Below are positions 36,553-47,131 of a stretch of 64,000 nucleotides of DNA, piece after piece (the first letter of the stretch is position 1; each line of letters opens with the position of its first letter). Under the pieces are notes generated by a model. It was not told where the DNA came from, searched no databases, and saw only the letters and a list, made by a program, of their open reading frames with translations. This DNA is from Siphonodentalium dalli (lineage: Eukaryota > Mollusca > Scaphopoda > Gadilida > Siphonodentaliidae): NCBI GenBank assembly GCA_032622095.1, contig CP136068.1:138079989-138143988 (forward strand). Reading direction: 5' to 3'. A program made the position numbers and the translations under genes.

Positions 36553-37139
36553 GCATAAAACTTACCTTGCGAGCTTCGAGATTTCAATGTGCCCCACACG
36601 GATACAACATGTCTCATATACATTCATGCATGTCTCGGTAAATTAAATAATACATCACTCCAATTGAAGTCGACTGCGGATAAAACGAGCGTCGCACAGC
36701 GACCGCATTTATCCCGTCGGGTCGCTAAAACATGACAGCTAGAGAGACACGTTTGCAGTTGTTTACCAAAACTAAGAATAGAACCAAAACAAGATCACGT
36801 GCCCGATTGGGTCAGTTGCTAAATAAAGATTTGATGGATCATGCGGATCGATACACAAATTCCATTGGTGGTATTAACATGCAGTATTATATGATAATTA
36901 ATAAGATTTAATAAGTCAACATCTGCCTGGTAATTTATTCGCAATGTTACCAAAAACTCTCAGCAACATCAGGGTAATATATAACCAGGACGCTGATCGT
37001 TCTCAGTAAATCGGGAGAGCGGAACTATATCGCCGGAGGCACGTGATCAAGTCGTGAAAGGGCCAAGGTCTTTTCGTAAGATTCGAAAATTGGGGAAAGT
37101 ATGTTTTTGTTTGAAATTACCCCCCCCCCACCCTCCCCC
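36553..37139. other. Non-genic spacer, poly-C/T at right end
   Basis: No gene. 36671-36730 contains gcggataaaacgagcg / gaccgcatttatccc, a weak inverted repeat. 37120-37150 is a C-then-T run adjoining the end of transposase homology. Confidence 0.5.
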
Positions 37140-38467
37140 TTTTTTGTTTTTTAAACAGGAATTTTAGAACCCCCTCGGCAGATATAAACGTTGTCTCTCG
37201 CCTACAGGGTGCCTCGTTCGCAATAGTAATTGGCCTTAACGTCACCACTATATCTCTCACAACGACAAGCTCTTCTTCTGTGATGCACGATTTTATTTGA
37301 GGTCAACGAACGCCTTCAGCATAGACGGACGCAATTTTATATATCGCGTGAACATGGTTTCAATGCTATTCCATCTTGTCTTTACGTCAATCAATGGCTT
37401 TAATTCGGTGCGAAACTCAGCCACAACATACTGCTGCAGTATTTCGTCAGCGCGTCTACGGCGAAATTTCTTGCAGTCGTTCCTTACTTTCTTGACTATC
37501 TCGGCATAATTGACTTCTAACTCTGGCGTTTCCTCTTGTATCTCTATATCTGCATCTCCAAACTCATCATCTGACTGATCACTGTCTTCATTCTCTTCGT
37601 GTTCAACGTTCTGAATCTCTGTAGTTTCACCACTCTCGTCGGTCTCTTCATCATTATCGTCTTGTGTAAGTTGTGTTGATTGGGTACATTTATACATGAC
37701 ATCGCTAACCCCCAAGTGGATCCCGTGACTATAGCACAGTACAGACGTCGTTGGCATTAGACGTCCAAAATTCACCAACACCGCAGCGCCATCACTCGTG
37801 AAAATAGCGCAATGTTTATCAATGTCTATCTTGAACTCTGCCAGATGCTCCCTTACGGCATCGAGGGTGGCTTCGGACGTAAATTTCCATGTAATGCGAC
37901 GCAAACCCGTGTTCCAAAACACACCGTCCTTCCCGTGTATGTCGATATTTAGATAACGTCTGTTCCTTATACTAGTCCATTCATCAAGAGTGAGCGAGAA
38001 CCGTTCACCATTTTCAATCCTGCGCACGAATTCCACACCCATGTCTGATCGGATTTGGGCAACATGTTTACCGAGAAGAGACATAACGTCGGATGGGTTT
38101 TTCGGTAATTTGAGTTCATCACGCTCCATGCATGAACGAATATATTCACTATTGACGATAGCGTAAATGGACAGACCATCAACAGCTGCCAATTTTGCGA
38201 GAGACTGTTCAAGGGATACCTTCTCCTTTCGCAGGATCCACAGTTCTTTGTCTCGGTATTTTAGAAGAACCTGGTTCGGTCTTCACTCTTCACATCTGCA
38301 GGGCGTTTCATCTCGATCTTGTGAACAAGTTGTATATGCTTGCTCAAGCCCCCCGTTGAGCCACCGGATAGCGTCAATGTTTTTGAGCACTGTTTGCATT
38401 CGGCTTTGTTATTAGCCTGACGAATGAAATATTCCCAAACCGGCGAGGCATTTTGCCTGCAGGCCAT
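37140..38467 (-). pseudogene. hAT-family (BED finger) transposase, frameshifted
   Basis: Three frames on the minus strand form one gene. (1) 38467-38261: an N-terminal BED zinc finger with VWEYF, C24-x2-C27, GST and H44-x4-H49. (2) About 38265 down to 37293: KYRDKELWILRKEKVSLEQS leading to AKLAAVDGLSIY, then the RNase-H-like core with FSLTLDEWTS, IFTSDGAAVLV, VLCYSHGIHLGV, a long acidic insertion, and DVKTRWNSIETM. (3) After a shift near 37293, continuation to about 37145 with EEELVVVRDIVVTLRPI. The C-terminal hATC dimerisation domain is absent. By family the protein would bind and cut transposon ends; with two frameshifts and no C-terminus it should be inactive. Domesticated ZBED genes share this layout, but the damage argues against domestication. 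Confidence 0.88.
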
Positions 38468-39686
38468 ATCCAGTCACTGATTCACTGTATAATAACACGA
38501 TTTACACGGACAACACGGCAATGTGATGTGACGACATCAAATGATCTAACTATCTTAAGAAACGTTTGTCATGTATATAGCACAAATGACGTCATGAATC
38601 ATGATGTCGTCATCTTAAGCGACCTTCACAGTACACACAGCTTCGCAAACTCGCAACGTTCGGTGCAACCGTGCAACGGTGCAAGGTCATTTGAAATATA
38701 CAACACTATCTAGACTCTAGATCAAAGAAGACCCCGACAAACGGAAAAGCCGCGTCAGTAATACCATCATGTCGCAGAATCGCATTGATGTGTTTGACCT
38801 CAAACGGCGAGTGAGACAATGTTGTAAATTTCACTGTGTCTGGTTATATTAGTAACAATATCAATGCCGGCCATTCCAGGGTGCCCCAAAAACGTTATAA
38901 TTACGTGCAGACTGCAGTTAACACTAGATATGACGGTAACGAATCTAACGATCAAACGATATACATGCTTGTGCTTAAAACGTACATATACACACTATTA
39001 AATACACTATGTTCCGACTCAAATCGCATCACAATGGACGTTTTACATTTCCCGGTTCCCGGTTTTGAAAATCCGGATTTCGGGACTTGTCAATTGGAAA
39101 TCGGGAACCGGGAATTCCCGGTCCCGAATTAAACTCTAATTGAGATTAAAGAATTGAAAATTGAACTTTGCAAGTTTTCCTAACAAACAGGTGTGGTCAA
39201 GGGGTATAACATTATGTAGTCCGAAAATGACCGAAATCTGCCAAGTGAGCGTTATGGAGATATATGGGACTTTCTGGTTCGTTAGTCTACCAAACAAACG
39301 CTGTGGCATGGTAGCCCAACAAACATTATCCTTAATGTAGATATTCTGACAATTGTAAGATACAAAGTTTTAAGATGTTCTGGGATAAAATCCAGTGAAC
39401 TGGCATTTCGCACCATTAATCAGTGCAACAATGTCCAATTAAAATAAAAAATTTATATTTCGATAAAATATGAAGAAAAAATGTGAATAGGACAACAGAT
39501 ATTTAATCAAAACATGGGACGACCCGCCCTGAAAAATATGTACAACCCGCTCCAAATACTGAGTGTCCCTGGGCGGTTGGTCCCGCTTCCGTTCTAAGGT
39601 ACATGTAGCACCATATATAAGCTCAAAATTACATAAAAAAAATACATGTGTAACATCGGGTATGGTATCGGGAGCAACAATATATT
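38468..39686. other. Non-genic; CCCGG-rich hAT-like segment at 39040-39130
   Basis: No gene recognised. 39047-39127 is dense in tcccggttcccgg, aatccggatttcggg, gggaaccgggaattcccgg and tcccgaatt, the kind of CCCGG-rich subterminal sequence known from some hAT elements. It lies about 580 bp upstream of the transposase start, so it may belong to that element (inference). No matching right end was found. Confidence 0.45.
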
Positions 39687-39928
39687 TGATTGATTGATTG
39701 TTTATTTGCAAAGCCAACATTTAAGTTGGAACATTACCAAAACATATATATACATATATACACAGAAACAGTTTATACAAACAATTTATACGTTAACAAT
39801 TATCATTATCATATTTCCATAACAAATCCACCATAATACAATAACTGTACACAGCACTTATACATAAGATTCATTAACAATTACCTTGCATAAGTATGCA
39901 ATTCCCAATTTATGGATGTGTCGCATTA

Positions 39929-39950
39929 CACACACACACACATATATATA

Positions 39951-40028
<78 letters not shown>
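39929..40028. repeat. (AC)n then (AT)n microsatellite
   Basis: A short ac run followed by about 80 bp of at repeats inside the LINE 3' UTR. Open frames here (tyrosine/isoleucine repeats) are artefacts. Confidence 0.97.
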
Positions 40029-40032
<4 letters not shown>

Positions 40033-40078
40033 CAAACATACATGTATATATATTTCATCTGTGTATATAATATTATAT

Positions 40079-41400
40079 TTAAGAATTCTTTTTCAATGCC
40101 AATTTAATAAATATGCTCAGTCTTTTCAGAACGCTCATGTTTTCAAGAGAAAGTAGTCCATGGAATTTATTTCGGTTTGGTTTATCCCAATAATATTTTG
40201 GAATATATAATTCACGTAAGTTTTTTAGCTGTTGGCATATGATCATAAAATGGTATTCATCACATGGGCTATTGCTGCACAAAACACAGTTTAAATCATT
40301 ATTATCTTTTCCTTTCGTCCATCTATTCTTTTCAACTGGTAATTTATGGTTTGATGTTCGTATTTTCCGTAAGAAGTTAGATAAATGGGCTGGCAAATAT
40401 ACTAGATATCGATTCATTTTTATCGAGTCCTTAATGTTGCTGTAGAATATTGCTCTGGTAGATGAGGACGACTTCAGACTGTCAAAAAGATTACGTTCAT
40501 AATTTTCAATCAGTTGACTTTTTATGTATCTTAACGCTGTTCTGCTTAGCGATGACTGACTTGACCAAATGTGGTCCATGTTTACTTCGTGAAGAATCCC
40601 TTCCACAAAGCTAATCCATTTGATCTTGTCTTTTAATACGATATTGTCTTCATGTACATACCTCAATAAAAGAAATATGTTCTTTGCTAGTTCTGACCCA
40701 TCATGACTCACTAGCTTTGACCAATACGATAGTGCTCTATATTTTATTTCTATTGATATCGGGTGCCCTCCAAGTTCTGCATATACCATATGGTTAGGTG
40801 TACTCGATTTCATTGACGTTATAATTTTACAAAACTTAAGGTGGAGCGTCTCTAGGGCCTGTATTCTTTCGAAACACCAGACCTCACTTCCGTATAGCAT
40901 AATTGGCAGAATCATACAATCGAATAGTTTCAGCGAAATATCGATAGGTAACTTGAGTTTGCGAATTTTGTTTAATGAACCATACATTGCCTTTGTCGCA
41001 GTATTTGTGGTACTCTTTATGGACTGACAAAATCTCCCATTGTAGAAAAATTGAATCCCAAGATATCTGAATTCTTTTACAATTTGTATTTCCTGCCCTC
41101 TGTATGTGAACACAGGAAAATTTCTTGGTAACTTGTTCGCGAAGATGATTGTTTTGGTCTTATTAATGTTCACCTCAAGTTTCCAAGCTTCAGCGTAATC
41201 AGCGAAGGCTAAAAGTGCGCGGTTCATATTATCCTCTGAATCCGATAAAATGACAGTGTCGTCCGCATATAATAGGCACAGTATATCGATGTAACATCCT
41301 AAATGCTCAAAATATGTTTCGTTTATAAAATTCTGGTTGTCTATAACACAATCATTCAAAAAGCACTGTAAATCGTTCACGAATAGTGAAAATAAGAAAT
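40079..41400 (-). pseudogene. Truncated LINE reverse transcriptase C-terminal half
   Basis: An open frame of 433 codons from the first Met (41380), readable a few codons further upstream as FSLFVNDLQ. It holds the catalytic LLYADDTVILS near its start, the thumb-side motif KLEVNINKTKTIIF, YGSEVW, and a C-terminal knuckle (CVLCSNSPCDEYHFMIIC) followed by a YYW / KFHGLL / LAL tail. The endonuclease and RT fingers are missing. The remaining frame is intact, so insertion is fairly recent. No independent function is expected. Confidence 0.9.
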
Positions 41401-41458
41401 AAACCTACTTTGCTCACGAAAAATTCTGATTGTGAGTTACAATTTTTCACGCATAATT

Positions 41459-42600
41459 TAATATATATATATCTTTATTGACCTCCATAACTGAAGAGTT
41501 TAACAAATGTTATACATGTATACAGTATCAAGGTAGGCTAACATTTTAGCCAACATGAAAATAAACAAATAGCAGTATATATATACACAAATGACACAAG
41601 TGCCACCAAGACATGGTATACATGTTGGGTCAAATATTGAGAAGCCTTACCCACAGGCAGATATCAATTCAGACATGCAATCAGACATACCGACATGCGG
41701 ACATAGTATATGTAGATAGACAAACACAGGCACGCGAAAATAACTTTTAAACCTGAACATATTTACATAATGCGGATAAAATCCGAAAGGTACAGAGAAT
41801 AAATGCTTAAACTCGCATTTGCTAATTTACTGGCGGCAATCAGTTAGAATTTGGAATATTATTCAAATGTTAGTATTGTGTCGTTTACTATTCAAATACA
41901 ATTGGTATACCACAATGCATAAGTGCAAGGAATACAAAAGCGCACACAACTGCTATTTTTATATTCACACCGGTAACATCACATCCGCATGGACGAGTGA
42001 TGATGACTACACCGACAGACTACAATACACAGAGATACAATTTCGAAAAAACCATATTACCTGTATCAACGTAATTGGCCTTTCGTCTGATGTGGTAATA
42101 TAACTTAATTGGGAATGAAAGCTTATTTCCTTTGCATTTTTGATCCGAACATTGGAATTTGATTTCTGTGGTGATCAGTTAATAATTGGTCCTAACATAC
42201 CACTGTGGATTTTCGTTGATACGTTTGGAGATTACTCAGAATGAAGACTTGACAGCATTTTGTGTGATAGCCATAATATGTGGGTGTGGTGAACTATAAA
42301 TGATACGAAAAACATAGGGTCTTCAATGAAAGAAAATAATTCAGACGGAAGTTTTGTAAGGTGAAGCATTACAAGTTCATCATCGTCAAGCTCATCCACC
42401 CAAAGATAGAACAGGGACATTTGTCCAACTTGACACCTCATATTGTTAGATATTTCCAACTGATAGCCAAAGAAAGTTAGAAATTGTGCGAGTTTCGGTC
42501 TAAACATGACACAGTTTACACTAAATACTGGTTGGAAAATCAAACTATCTGAATAATTTAAACATATTTCAGTTCGAATTTTCCAATGCTTCATCGTCTG
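41459..42600 (-). mobile_element. 3' fragment of a LINE-1a-family element
   Basis: The right-hand part encodes a C-terminus related to LINE-1a ORF2. The left end (41459-41505, (TA)n then ctttattgacctccataact) matches the LINE-1a 3' terminus at 21162-21205. Heavily 5'-truncated. It starts about 60 bp from the truncated end of the neighbouring LINE. Confidence 0.8.
42232..42594 (-). pseudogene. Remnant of LINE ORF2 C-terminus
   Basis: 120 codons. The segment DDDELVMLHLTKLPSELFSF, then SFIVHHTHILW, aligns with SNSDLVLLHLTHLPRDIFTF and RFIVLHTNLIW at the end of LINE-1a ORF2 (21931-25518). The upstream part is diverged. Same strand and position relative to the 3' tail, so it is a decayed copy. 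Confidence 0.8.
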
Positions 42601-42860
42601 TGTTGTGATAATTTTTAACAGTTTAACCTAGAATTGTGTACCAGATTTGTAAAATATACCTTTCACTCGAGCGATTGACATTGGAATTTTAGGCGTTTGT
42701 TAATAATGGCCATTAGAAGAGAGGACATATTTATTCAATTTTTTATATGTCTGTTTTTAAAAGAAACAGGAATATTATGTTATTGGTCCATTCGTCCGTC
42801 TGTGCACTGAATTATTCATCCATCCATCCGTTCTCTCATCTTTTTTGTTTCCAAATGATA

Positions 42861-43117
42861 CAGTAATGCCCTAAGTTATCGACACCTTAACCACAGCAGA
42901 ATTATGGGTAACTTTTCAGGATTTAGTCGGAAATATGGCTTGTTGCCATTCATCGGAAAGCTCTCACTTTCATTGAATGTGGCTTGTTGCCATTCATCAG
43001 AAAGCTCTCACCGAGAGTTTTCCGATGAATGGCAACAAGCCATATTTCCTACTAAATCCTGAAAAGTTACCCATAATTCTGCTGTGGTTAAGGGATCGAT
43101 TACTTAGGGCATTACTG
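42861..43117. mobile_element. TA-flanked fold-back MITE, copy 1 (257 bp)
   Basis: Inverted ends cagtaatgccctaagttatc ... gattacttagggcattactg, flanked by ta on both sides. The arms continue through ccacagcagaattatgggta and ttgttgccattcatcggaaa. Two shorter relatives lie at 47004-47131 and 50270-50406. The TA target and short TIR fit a Tc1/mariner-type non-autonomous element (inference). Confidence 0.9.
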
Positions 43118-44595
43118 TAACTTTAGCATGTATTGACTGAATGAATTGAAATAGTTTATGTGTTTTTACTACCACAAAATACAGCTCAAGTTCGAATTCG
43201 GCTTCCCCTGGCGCATTTGTCACCAGAGTTACGGCCCTTTTTATTGGAATTTCCACTCAATTTTTATTTTCATATGATAAATTTATTAAGTTTGAATTGA
43301 ATGGAATGTAATTTGGTTTGTGGGTTTACTAGCACAAAATAAAGGTCAAGTACGAATTTGGGTTCCGCCAGAGTTATGGCCCTTTGTTAAAATTAGCATG
43401 GGCGTACATTTTCATGTCCTAACGATACTCTTGTTTAAAAACATATTTTTTACTCGCTTTCATAACAACATGTGTCTGTGGGCAAATGATTCATCCAGGT
43501 AGAAGGGAATTTGAACTGCATTAGCTTATGTCCCTCAGACTTGAAGAAGAATGAATTTCCATATACCATATAAAACATATCATTAGTCACGTTCAAATTT
43601 ATTCTTGTGTAACCTTTGACATATACAAATAATGGCTATAATATTTCATTGTGGTATGGCACAAAAATCCACCAAAGTTAATCCAGTAAAGCTATATGTA
43701 AGTATTGCGGATTGCGGATTGCGGATTGCTTTTGGGTTAATGAATTGCTATAATTTAGGATTGTAGAAACAGTGGTTAAAGTCCGATTCTGATGTCTCAA
43801 TGACAAGTGTTAGTGTAACACAACCGTTAAGAGTCATATGGTGGTTTGAACTCCAAAATACATCAATTATGATATTTTCTTGGTATCAAAATAGGTTTAT
43901 AAATGCGTAAACTACCTTTCTACGAGCATTTTTTGTTACAAAAAGACGCATCCTCTTCGATCACAATGTATGGACATATAAATATGGTGCCATTTCCATT
44001 CATCATATTCTGGAATCTGTCTGAAAAATGTATATTCATTATCTTAAAGGTATACTCATTCCGATTCAATGGTCCCCCATCATCAGATTCCAACAACAAC
44101 AGCAACAACAACAACAACAACAACAAAAACTACCTTTTTTTTATATGCCTCTTCAGTTATCAGAATCGATTAATTACCAAAAAATAATGCTAACCACAGT
44201 CAACTGTAGTACAAAATTGCCCAAAACATGTTATTTATCAACATTCTGTTTGGCCAGATTTTAAAATATCTAACACCAAAGCCACTTCATTTTTGAGTTA
44301 TCAATCTTCATCCGCAAATTGGTCCGATATAATATAGTCGGTTAGACAAAGTTTTTCCAGGCCGCAAAAAATTACACATCTCGGGGAAATAACAAATTTG
44401 TAAAATCGATATTTGATCATTCTGAGCTTTGATGGGTGGGTTCCTCGACTCGGATTAAATATGAGTTCATAATTTTGGGGTTCGAACGTGACATGTCCGT
44501 TTAAATACAGACATATGGAAGACAGAGTGCACACAGTAGACATAGCGCTTGCCATGGTGGATTTTCCCTCTGGTGGCCCAAGAATTGTTATAGTC
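43118..44595. other. Non-genic; (CAA)n tract; weak ATP-loop-like frame
   Basis: 43190-43400 carries old repeat phrases (ccagagttacggccctt, ccagagttatggcccttt). A caacaa tract lies at 44090-44128. On the minus strand 44585-44520 reads TITILGPPEGKSTMASAMST, faintly like a Walker A loop, but one residue is missing and nothing downstream supports an ABC domain. Its DNA (44555-44599) recurs at 45410-45456. Confidence 0.45.
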
Positions 44596-44599
44596 TTAA

Positions 44600-44858
44600 C
44601 CCTTTCATGACAGAAGTTGCGCTGGTGCGGCATTAAATATCATGTGCCAGTGCATTATCTTATATATGCGAGTCTGCCATAGGGAGCATCGCATATATAA
44701 GCGAATGCACTTGCTTACAAGGTTAAGGTATCTATTGTTAGGCCAATGTATGCTCTTATATATGCGAGATGCCCTATATATGAGAGACTCACATATATAA
44801 GAGAATGCATTGGCACAGGGTTTTCGCAAAGTTTTAGGAAGCTCCTGTTAAGAAATGG
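44600..44858. mobile_element. TTAA-flanked MITE (piggyBac-like) with two internal hairpins
   Basis: ccctttcatgacag at the left pairs with ctgttaagaaatgg at the right; TTAA stands immediately outside both ends (44596-44599 and 44859-44862). Inside are two palindromes of one core (gtgcattatcttatatatgc and ggccaatgtatgctcttata, each with its inverse) at 44646-44714 and 44741-44815. A TTAA target and a CCCTTT start fit piggyBac-type mobilisation (inference). Confidence 0.85.
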
Positions 44859-45266
44859 TTAAACATCACACATACTTTACTCGTATTTATGTTTGTGCTG
44901 TATTGTATTACACTCAGTTTTAAAGTGATGTGAAACACTCCACTGAGGTGTACCCAGACGGAATAACAGATAATCATGCCAAAATAAATTATTTTCATAA
45001 ACCTGATATCCAAGTAAGTCAGAAAACAGTTTCATTGTCCGGAACGAATTATACGCAGTGACTATTATTGGCACAATCATTGTCATAATGCTTATGCCCA
45101 ATTATGCGTCCCGTATAAACTAGTAAATATTTATATTTGTGCGTAGTTCATCCGATGTGTTCTCTGAAAAGGTACTGTGTGTGTGGTCAGAATTCTCGAC
45201 AGTCTTAGTTCTTTGCTATACGTTCTTCCAGCGGAGATAGTGTTTGGAAAACTAACTTATTGTTTT

Positions 45267-45505
45267 CAAGCCTTGAAATAGTGTGTCTGTCATTTACAGA
45301 ATGGGGCCACTAGAGGGTGAATTTAGTGATGCCTATACCCCGCATAGCGGGCTAGCATCAACAAACTCACCCTCTGGGAACCTCATTCTGCTGAGGTGTA
45401 AGCGGCCGTGGTGGATTTTCTCTCTGGTGGCCCAAGAATTGTTATAGTCTTAACCCCTCTGGGGCCCTCATTCTGCAAATGACAGACACACTATTTCAAG
45501 GCTTG
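45267..45505. mobile_element. hAT-like MITE with perfect 8-bp TSD
   Basis: About 40-bp inverted ends, caagccttgaaatagtgtgt ... acacactatttcaaggcttg, are flanked by attgtttt at 45259-45266 and 45506-45513. An inner imperfect hairpin (agagggtga ... tcaccctct) spans about 45312-45377. 45410-45456 is a near-copy of unique flanking DNA at 44555-44599. Eight-bp duplications and a CA start suit the hAT superfamily. Confidence 0.88.
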
Positions 45506-45526
45506 ATTGTTTTTATTCAATAAAAT

Positions 45527-45720
45527 AAGTGCACTCTTTCATGACGGGAGCAGCATTAAAAACCACGTGCCAGTGCATTATCTTATATATGCGAGTCTCC
45601 CATTGGGAGCCTCTCGCATAAAAGAGAATGTATTGGCCTCACAATATTTTATCTTCACCTTTTCATTCAGTGTATTCTCTTATACATGCAATGCTCCAAA
45701 CAGGAGACTCGCATATGGTT
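45527..45720. mobile_element. Decayed relative of the TTAA MITE
   Basis: Starts with a degraded end (ctctttcatgacggg) and carries the core hairpin (45568-45636) plus a damaged second hairpin (45661-45720). The right TIR is not recognisable. Confidence 0.65.
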
Positions 45721-45849
45721 ACATGTGTGCACTTTGAATCACAAACTGATAACATACATCTATAAAAGGTTTGCTTCTGATGGCAGTTCTCATTTGTCAT
45801 CATTCATAAATATTTTACACCGAAGCACACGCCTTGAGTATATGATAGT

Positions 45850-46500
45850 TACCTTACTCGTATTTAAATTCGCGCAGTACTATTTTTCGCTCATATTTGA
45901 ATTTGCGCCCTTTAAATTCACGCACCTAGCTGCGCGAATTCAAAACTGAGAAAACAATTTTCATAATATTTCTGTGATATTTTCGTATATCTTGGAGCTG
46001 ATGACAGTTTCGGCTCTTAGTCATTGCTGGAGATAGTATATGTGTGTATTAAACACCATCGCGGCGGATTCACATCGTGTAGAGAGTAAACTAGTAACTA
46101 CATACATCATAATTGTGTGGCGACCTGGCATTTCTTATACAAGCATTTCAACAATGTCTATGTTACCTTGATTTGTTGCTTGAATTGTGAGCAATGGTCT
46201 TGATAGCTGTTAGCCGATTGTAAATATATGCATACCATTCATAATATAATATATAACTCAGCAACATAGCATTATTTTATTTCATGTAGACTGTGGTTTA
46301 GATTAAACTTGGGAGTCATACTCAGTTTTAAATTCGCGCAGTATAGGCGTAATTGTCTATTCAACCATTCATAATATCTGTAAACTCAGCAACATCGCAT
46401 TATTTTACTTCATGTGGACTGTGGTTTAGATTAAACTTGGGAGTCGTACTCAGTTTTAATGAGAAAATAGTACTGCGCAAATTTAAATACGAGTAAGGTA
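45850..46500. mobile_element. TIR element, 651 bp, about 45-bp inverted ends
   Basis: taccttactcgtatttaaat / cgcgcagtactatttt on the left matches the reverse complement of aaaatagtactgcgcaaatt / taaatacgagtaaggta on the right. The interior contains a 130-bp tandem duplication. A degraded TIR-like segment recurs at 44876-44925 and a short gaatacgagtaaggta at 63912. No coding region. Confidence 0.8.
46235..46455. repeat. 130-bp tandem duplication inside the TIR element
   Basis: ccattcataat begins at 46235 and 46365; both units share actcagcaacat, gactgtggtttagattaaac and ttgggagtc. Confidence 0.88.
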
Positions 46501-46631
46501 TTCACTGTATTTCTATTAAAATTGATAATTCTACTGCTCCCAGTCTACCTTATTGTGTGGGTTCACAATATTATTTGTGCTACACCAATGATTGTTCAGT
46601 TTTAAATTCGGCCACTTGAATGCATTATTAT

Positions 46632-46907
46632 CCCTTTCATGATGGGCGCTGTGCTGGTGCAGCTTTAAAGATCATGTGCCAGTGCATTCCCTTATAAATA
46701 CGAGTCTCCCATAGGGATCATGGCATATATAAGAGAGAACGCACTGGCTTACTTACAATGTCAAATTGAATATTGTTAGGCCATTACATTCTCTTATATA
46801 TATGCAAGCAGAGACTGTGGGAGACTCAAATATAAGAGAATGTATTGGTTATTGGTTATTGGTTATTGGTTTTCGCAAAATCACAGGAAGCTCCAGTCAT
46901 GGAAGTG
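46632..46907. mobile_element. Second piggyBac-like MITE, TTAT duplication
   Basis: ccctttcatgatggg at the left pairs with ccagtcatggaagtg at the right; ttat flanks both sides (46628-46631 and 46908-46911). It holds the same two core hairpins (46675-46747 and 46778-46849) and a short ttattgg tandem (46846-46871). Confidence 0.83.
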
Positions 46908-47003
46908 TTATAAAGTACTGTGCGAATTTAAATACGAATAACATACAGGCATCTGAGTCTGTTCATTATCAGTGAAGGAGTATATCGTCTACTGAGTGTT
47001 ATA

Positions 47004-47131
47004 CAGTAATGCCCTAAATAATAGACTCCTTAACCACAGCAAAATTATGGGTAACTTTTCAGGACTAAATCCTGAAAAGTTACTCATAATTCTGCTGTGG
47101 TTAAGGAGTCGATTATTTAGGTCATTTACTG
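47004..47131. mobile_element. TA-flanked fold-back MITE, copy 2 (128 bp)
   Basis: cagtaatgccctaaataata ... gattatttaggtcatttactg, with ta on both sides; almost entirely two arms meeting at ggactaaatcc. Same family as 42861-43117. Confidence 0.9.

Larger units (their letters stand above)
39687..41400 (-). mobile_element. 5'-truncated LINE (second lineage), minus strand
   Basis: Contains the 3' half of an RT ORF (40079-41400), a 3' UTR with a long (AT)n tract (39929-40028), a terminal stem-loop ccaacatttaagttgg (39714-39729) and an aataaacaatcaatcaat tail. Homology starts abruptly inside the RT domain at about 41400 (LFSLFVND), as expected for incomplete reverse transcription. It uses YADD and a different C-terminus, so it is a different lineage from LINE-1a/1b. 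Confidence 0.88.

Noticed and set aside
39886-40156. Tyr/Ile-repeat open frames
   Set aside because: They are translations of an (AT)n microsatellite.
44520-44590. ABC-transporter-like Walker A on the minus strand
   Set aside because: The loop lacks a residue, no Q-loop, signature or Walker B follows, and the DNA is duplicated in a nearby MITE.
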